From Rhizobiaceae bacterium (lineage in GTDB: Bacteria; Pseudomonadota; Alphaproteobacteria; Rhizobiales; Rhizobiaceae): a stretch of 64,000 bases of DNA. How positions within the stretch are numbered: the stretch's first letter is position 1; each line of letters opens with the position of its first letter. The stretch spans positions 1-64,000 of the forward strand of contig CAJPFN010000008.1 of the NCBI GenBank assembly GCA_905339215.1. The letters run 5' to 3'. Positions 58,204 through 64,000 of this stretch are shown here, one piece after another. The notes under the pieces are model-generated. The model saw only the letters and a list, made by a program, of their open reading frames with translations, did not search any database and was not told the DNA's origin. A program made the position numbers and the translations under genes.

Positions 58204-59106
58204 CTAACCCTTGATCGCCTCGACCAGCGTGGTTCCCAACCGCGCCGGCGACGGCGACACGCGGATGCCCGCCGCCTCCATGGCCGCGATCTTGTCTTCC
58301 GCGCCGCCTTTGCCGCCCGAGATCACCGCGCCGGCATGGCCCATCGTGCGCCCGGCGGGCGCGGTGCGGCCGGCGATGAAGCCCGCCATCGGCTTCTTGC
58401 GGCCGCGCTTCGCCTCGTCCTTGAGGAACTGCGCGGCGTCCTCTTCCGCCGAACCGCCGATCTCGCCGATCATGATGATCGACTTGGTGTCGTCGTCGGC
58501 GAGGAACATCTCCAGCACGTCGATGAATTCGGTGCCTTTCACCGGATCGCCGCCGATGCCGACCGCGGTCGTCTGGCCGAGGCCGACATTGGTCGTCTGG
58601 AACACCGCCTCATATGTAAGCGTGCCGGACCGCGAGACAACACCGACCGAACCCTTCTTGAAGATATTGCCCGGCATGATGCCGATCTTGCACTCCTCGG
58701 GGGTCAACACGCCGGGGCAGTTCGGGCCGAGCAGCCGCGACGTCGACCTGTCGAGCCGCGCCTTGACCTTGACCATGTCCATGACCGGGATGCCCTCGGT
58801 GATGCACACGATCAGCGGGATCTCGGCCTCGATCGCCTCGATGATCGCCTCTGCGGCGCCTGCTGGCGGCACGTAGACCACGGAGGCTGTCGCGCCGGTG
58901 CGCTCCTTGCCCTCGGCGACCGAGGTGAAGATGGGCAGGGTCTCGCCCTTCGATCCGGTCCACGTCTCTCCACCCTTCTTGGGGTGGATGCCGCCGACCA
59001 TCTTGGTACCGTAATAGGCGAGCGCCTGCTCGGTATGGAAGGTGCCGGTCTTGCCGGTCAGGCCCTGGACGAGGACCCTGGTGTTCTTGTCGACGAGAAT
59101 GGACAT
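58204..59106 (-). CDS. sucD: succinyl-CoA synthetase alpha subunit
   Basis: A 300-residue subunit with the CoA-binding Rossmann domain ([17 protein letters not shown]) and the phosphohistidine His257 in [17 protein letters not shown]. It forms the enzyme with SucC, which is 4 bases upstream. It ends close to the inverted repeat before sucA. Confidence 0.97.
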   Translation of the reverse strand: MSILVDKNTRVLVQGLTGKTGTFHTEQALAYYGTKMVGGIHPKKGGETWTGSKGETLPIFTSVAEGKERTGATASVVYVPPAGAAEAIIEAIEAEIPLIVCITEGIPVMDMVKVKARLDRSTSRLLGPNCPGVLTPEECKIGIMPGNIFKKGSVGVVSRSGTLTYEAVFQTTNVGLGQTTAVGIGGDPVKGTEFIDVLEMFLADDDTKSIIMIGEIGGSAEEDAAQFLKDEAKRGRKKPMAGFIAGRTAPAGRTMGHAGAVISGGKGGAEDKIAAMEAAGIRVSPSPARLGTTLVEAIKG

Positions 59107-59110
59107 CGGA

Positions 59111-60307
<1,197 letters not shown>

Positions 60308-60320
60308 CGGTCGCGACCCC

Positions 60321-61310
<990 letters not shown>

Positions 61311-61410
61311 CTATAGGCCGTCGTGGACGGACCGGTGAAAGGCGTTAGAAGGCGAGCCTGGGAGGCCGGGGGATTTCGCCGCTGCCATAGACCGGAAGGC
61401 GGTTTTATTC

Positions 61411-61446
61411 AACCGATTCTTTCGTTATCAAGGTTTTCAATCGGTT
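61411..61446. repeat. inverted repeat in the mdh leader
   Basis: AACCGATT (61411-61418) and AATCGGTT (61439-61446) are exact inverted copies 20 bases apart. They lie just downstream of the putative -10 on the minus strand and would form a hairpin or second operator in the mdh leader. Confidence 0.6.
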
Positions 61447-61475
61447 AGATGCAATGGCATTTACGTAAACGTCAA
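61446..61475 (-). promoter_or_regulatory. candidate mdh promoter with TTTACGTAAA operator-like palindrome
   Basis: Minus-strand TTGACG (61475-61470) and CATCTA (61451-61446) with an 18-base spacer. A perfect palindrome TTTACGTAAA occupies 61460-61469, directly next to the -35; ATTTACGTA recurs at 61478-61486. A repressor bound there would block the promoter; its identity is unknown. Confidence 0.5.
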
Positions 61476-61506
61476 TAATTTACGTATTGGTACAACCGCG
61501 AACCCA

Positions 61507-62682
61507 TCATGCAGCCTTGCTCCGATGCCGCGCCGTCCACGCATCCAGCCAGTCGCGGCTCTGCATCTCCATCAGCCGCGAGGCGGTGCGGTCGAACTCG
61601 AATGCCTCGTGGCCGCGCCGGCCGCGGTAGAGTTCGCCGGGCGGCGCCGCCGCGCTGACCACCAGGCGGACCTTGTGGTCGTAGAGCGTGTCGATCAGCA
61701 GGATGAAGCGCTTCGCCTCGTTGCGCCTGTGGTCGTCCATGACCGGCACGTGGTCTATGAAGATCGTGTCGAAACGGCCGGCAATGGCGAGATAGTCGCG
61801 CGCGCCGAGGGGTTTTTCGCACAAGTCGTGGAACGTGAAACGCGCCGCAGTCGCCGCAGCGAGCGGGACGCCGACGTGGCGGCCCTTGACAATGACCTCG
61901 GCAGCGGCCGCGGGCTCATCGTTTGTCATCAGAGCCCAGCTTTCGTCCATCTGCCGGTCGGCATCGGCGTCGGCCGGCGCGAGGTAGACGGGCAGCCGGT
62001 TCAGCCGATCGAGGCGGTAGTCCTTCTGCGCATCGAGGGAAAGCACTTCGGCGTGACGCCTCAGCAGGTCGACGAAGGGAAGGAAGAGTTGCCGGTTGAG
62101 GCCGTCGCGGTAGAGGCTCCCGGGCTCGACATTCGAGGTCGCGACCAGCACCACCCCGGCCGAAAACAACGCCGAGAACAGCCTGGACAGGATCATCGCG
62201 TCGGCGATATCGGTCACCGAGAACTCGTCGAAGCACAGCACCCAGGCCTCGTCGGCCAGCGCCCTGGCGACCGGCGGGATCGGATCGTCCTCCTTGATCG
62301 TGCCGTCCTTGCGCGCCTGGCGGTGCTTCTGGATTCGGTCCTGGACGTCGGCCATGAAGTCGTTGAAGTGAACCCGCCGCTTGCGCCGCGCCGGGACCAG
62401 TTCGAAGAACATGTCCATCAGCATGGTCTTGCCGCGGCCGACACCGCCGTGGAGGTAGAGCCCGCGGATCGGCTCGCGGCGCGGATGCTTGCGGGCGAAC
62501 AGCCAGCCGAGCGCGCTCGACTTGGCCTCGAGCCGGCGGTCGGCGATGCGGTCGATGAGATCGTCGAGCGCGGCGGCGACCGCTTCCTGCGCCGGGTCGT
62601 TCTGGATGGACCCGGTCTCGACCAGGTGCCGGTATTTCTGCACGACGGCAGGATGGGTCTGGATACCGTCGCGCAGATTCAT
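61507..62682 (-). CDS. zapE: cell division protein ZapE / AFG1-like ATPase
   Basis: A 391-residue AAA-type ATPase. Walker A GGVGRGKT (79-86), Walker B VLCFDEFSVTDIADAMIL, then a conserved ATSNVEPGSLYRDGLNRQLFLPF. ZapE associates with FtsZ rings in E. coli; the AFG1 relatives act on mitochondrial complexes. ATG 62682 (MNLRDGIQTHPAVV) fits the family. Confidence 0.95.
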   Translation of the reverse strand: MNLRDGIQTHPAVVQKYRHLVETGSIQNDPAQEAVAAALDDLIDRIADRRLEAKSSALGWLFARKHPRREPIRGLYLHGGVGRGKTMLMDMFFELVPARRKRRVHFNDFMADVQDRIQKHRQARKDGTIKEDDPIPPVARALADEAWVLCFDEFSVTDIADAMILSRLFSALFSAGVVLVATSNVEPGSLYRDGLNRQLFLPFVDLLRRHAEVLSLDAQKDYRLDRLNRLPVYLAPADADADRQMDESWALMTNDEPAAAAEVIVKGRHVGVPLAAATAARFTFHDLCEKPLGARDYLAIAGRFDTIFIDHVPVMDDHRRNEAKRFILLIDTLYDHKVRLVVSAAAPPGELYRGRRGHEAFEFDRTASRLMEMQSRDWLDAWTARHRSKAA

Positions 62683-62725
62683 GGCTCGGGGGAAATTCGC
62701 AAGCTGGACTGCCTGCGGCCGCTTA

Positions 62726-63271
62726 TCACCGGCTGAGCGAAATCGGAAGTCCGCCCTCGGTCTGCCCGTCGAATTTCTCACCGCCCGACGAATAGAGGCG
62801 CGCCAGCGCGGCGCCGCTCTCGTCGTAGAGGGTGAGCTGTTTGCCGGAAACGTTCCACGATTTGACGCCGTCGAGCGGCGCGGGGCAGCGTAGCGGTCCG
62901 GCGCGGTAGCCCTGGCCGAACTTGGTCTGCGGCGTCGCAACCTTGCAGCTTTGGCCGGAGACCGTGGCGTTCCAGACGCCGGCAACGCTTCCGGCCGTCA
63001 GATCGGGGGCGCCCGCTGGCGGCTGGGCGTTAGCCGGCGGTAGCGCAGCGACGTTCGTCCCCTCGCTGCCCGGCGGCGGCGGGAAGGCGGTGGGATCGGT
63101 CGTGCCCGCCGCGGCCGGCGGCGGCAGCTGCGAGGTCGTCACCGTCCCCGTAGGCGCGGCCGGGAGCGGCTCCGGACGCGTGCTCAGCGACGACAGCCGC
63201 GTGCTCGAGCATCCGGCGGCGGATAGCGCCGCCAGCGAAACGACGACGAGAACCATCTTCGACGACTTCAT
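62726..63271 (-). CDS. omp19: Omp19-like outer-membrane lipoprotein (Inh/AprI fold)
   Basis: A 181-residue lipoprotein with lipobox LSAAGC (Cys21), a Pro/Ala-rich spacer, and an Inh-fold domain (VAGVWNATVSGQSCKVATPQ, GQGYRAGPLRCPAPLDGV, LYSSGGEKFDGQT) closely resembling Brucella Omp19, a protease-inhibitor lipoprotein. GGAGG lies 6 bases before ATG 63271. It is 43 bases upstream of zapE on the same strand. Confidence 0.92.
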   Translation of the reverse strand: MKSSKMVLVVVSLAALSAAGCSSTRLSSLSTRPEPLPAAPTGTVTTSQLPPPAAAGTTDPTAFPPPPGSEGTNVAALPPANAQPPAGAPDLTAGSVAGVWNATVSGQSCKVATPQTKFGQGYRAGPLRCPAPLDGVKSWNVSGKQLTLYDESGAALARLYSSGGEKFDGQTEGGLPISLSR

Positions 63272-63423
63272 CCAATACCTCCGTCGGAGTCCGGCGGCAC
63301 TCCGGCCGTGAAAACCCAAAGCACCCAAATCGGCGATGGTGGCAGAATTGCAACCGGATATGGTTAATAATGCGTATCGGCGTAAAAAATGTTGCCGATC
63401 TGCCGCAATTCAGCGGCGCATTT

Positions 63424-63864
63424 TCAGCCGATCGGCCGGCTCGGCACGAAGACGTAGCCGAACGGCGCGACGACATGCGCCTCGCGCAGGCCGTGCGGCT
63501 TGTCGATGGCGCCGGCGAGAATGACATGGCCCTCGCCGCGGGCCCGCGCCTCGATGCGGTCCGGGTCGGCGCCGTAGAGCCTGATCTCGACGCCGGCGCC
63601 GCGCGGCTCCACGCCGGCGACGGCCCTGCCCAGTTCGTGATCGAGGTAGGAATGGTCAGCGTGGAGCATGAACACGGAACCGAGCAGCTCGACCGCAGCG
63701 AAATCCTCGTCCGCATAGATGGTGTTGGCGCCAAGGACGGTCCGGCAGAACGCCTCCATCGGCGCGATCTCCGGGACGAGCAGGTTCAGGCCGACGCCGC
63801 GCGGCAGCGAGCGGCCGAAATCGTCGGCCTTCATCCAGGGCTGGCGGGTCCGTTTCATCGCCAT
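63424..63864 (-). CDS. VOC (glyoxalase/bleomycin resistance) family protein
   Basis: A 146-residue vicinal-oxygen-chelate protein with two betaalphabetabetabeta units: GLNLLVPEIAPMEAFCRTVLGANTIYADEDFAAVEL and GVEIRLYGADPDRIEARARGEGHVILAG. The metal-ligand pattern is not complete, so activity is uncertain. ATG 63864 follows GGAGAAG; the second ATG at 63858 is possible. The 136 bases to the right edge contain nothing identifiable. Confidence 0.85.
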   Translation of the reverse strand: MAMKRTRQPWMKADDFGRSLPRGVGLNLLVPEIAPMEAFCRTVLGANTIYADEDFAAVELLGSVFMLHADHSYLDHELGRAVAGVEPRGAGVEIRLYGADPDRIEARARGEGHVILAGAIDKPHGLREAHVVAPFGYVFVPSRPIG

Positions 63865-64000
63865 GGGGCTTCTCCGCAGGTTGCCGGCGACGGCGCCGGA
63901 AACCGCCCATTCTAGGACGATTGCCGGGCCGCGCCTTGGCATTGGCGGCAAGAGCGCTTGCGCCAACGCCGAGCGATCCTATGTTCCCCAGATCGAGGCG

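Noticed and set aside
56229-58214. 661-codon open frame opposite sucA
   Set aside because: Antisense shadow; no motif or ribosome site.
63865-64000. A rightward gene beginning at the ATG near 63981
   Set aside because: Only seven codons are visible and nothing identifies them.

Overview
The window is a gene-dense, high-G+C piece of core chromosome from an alphaproteobacterium of the order Hyphomicrobiales (Rhizobiales), most like the Mesorhizobium/Phyllobacteriaceae side of that order. The evidence is the combination of an mdh-sucCDAB-lpd TCA gene cluster, sdhCDAB, an Omp19-type Inh-fold lipoprotein known from Brucella, a CenR-type regulator, CtrA-type boxes (TTAA-N7-TTAA), and many small proteins typical of rhizobia. 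No rRNA, tRNA, CRISPR array, insertion sequence, prophage or integrative element was seen. Nearly all genes look native; long open frames opposite real genes are by-products of high G+C.

Layout, left to right. 1-7200: purE-purK (purK runs off the left edge), two divergent YdcH/DUF465 genes, an anchored alpha/beta hydrolase, a small ribbon-helix-helix-like protein, then ispG with a SPOR-domain lytic transglycosylase and a methyltransferase. 7200-16800: an orphan hybrid histidine kinase, farnesyl diphosphate synthase, mtgA, rpmF, a membrane protein, an HbpS-like protein, a gamma-glutamyltransferase, an ArsR/SRPBCC cassette with a palindromic operator, and an L,D-transpeptidase-fold protein. 16800-30500: CenR-type regulator plus a lone cyclic-nucleotide-binding domain, xthA, lolA, ftsK (with a CtrA box), amtB-glnK (with an NtrC-type site and a sigma-54-like promoter), tesB, a Ubi-type hydroxylase, OsmC, leucine dehydrogenase, YceH and a glycosyltransferase.

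30500-47500: sdhCDAB, an MliC-like lipoprotein, a divergent pair around a second CtrA box, two cyclic-di-GMP proteins, leuC with an unlisted 38-residue reading frame just upstream, an MgtC-type protein, an amino-acid ABC uptake locus lacking its ATPase but containing a GNAT and a methyltransferase, and the rplS / trmD / rimM translation genes. 47500-64000: xerC, a TraB/GumN protein, small exported and membrane proteins, then the leftward cluster mdh-sucC-sucD-sucA-sucB-(exported protein)-(SDR)-(MAPEG)-lpd, with zapE, omp19 and a VOC protein upstream of it.

Functionally, the window supplies most of the oxidative half of the TCA cycle from 2-oxoglutarate to oxaloacetate apart from fumarase (sucAB-lpd, sucCD, sdhCDAB, mdh), cell-envelope assembly and division (ftsK, mtgA, lytic transglycosylase, LolA, Omp19, CenR, zapE, xerC), isoprenoid and quinone synthesis (ispG, ispA, Ubi hydroxylase), and ammonium sensing and uptake (glnK-amtB). 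The best candidates for new biology are regulatory and small-protein features: the CtrA boxes, the operator-like palindrome in the mdh promoter, the perfect inverted repeat between sucD and sucA, the short frame ahead of leuC, the CenR/cyclic-nucleotide pair and the ATPase-less ABC locus. No clearly new multi-gene defence or mobile system is present.
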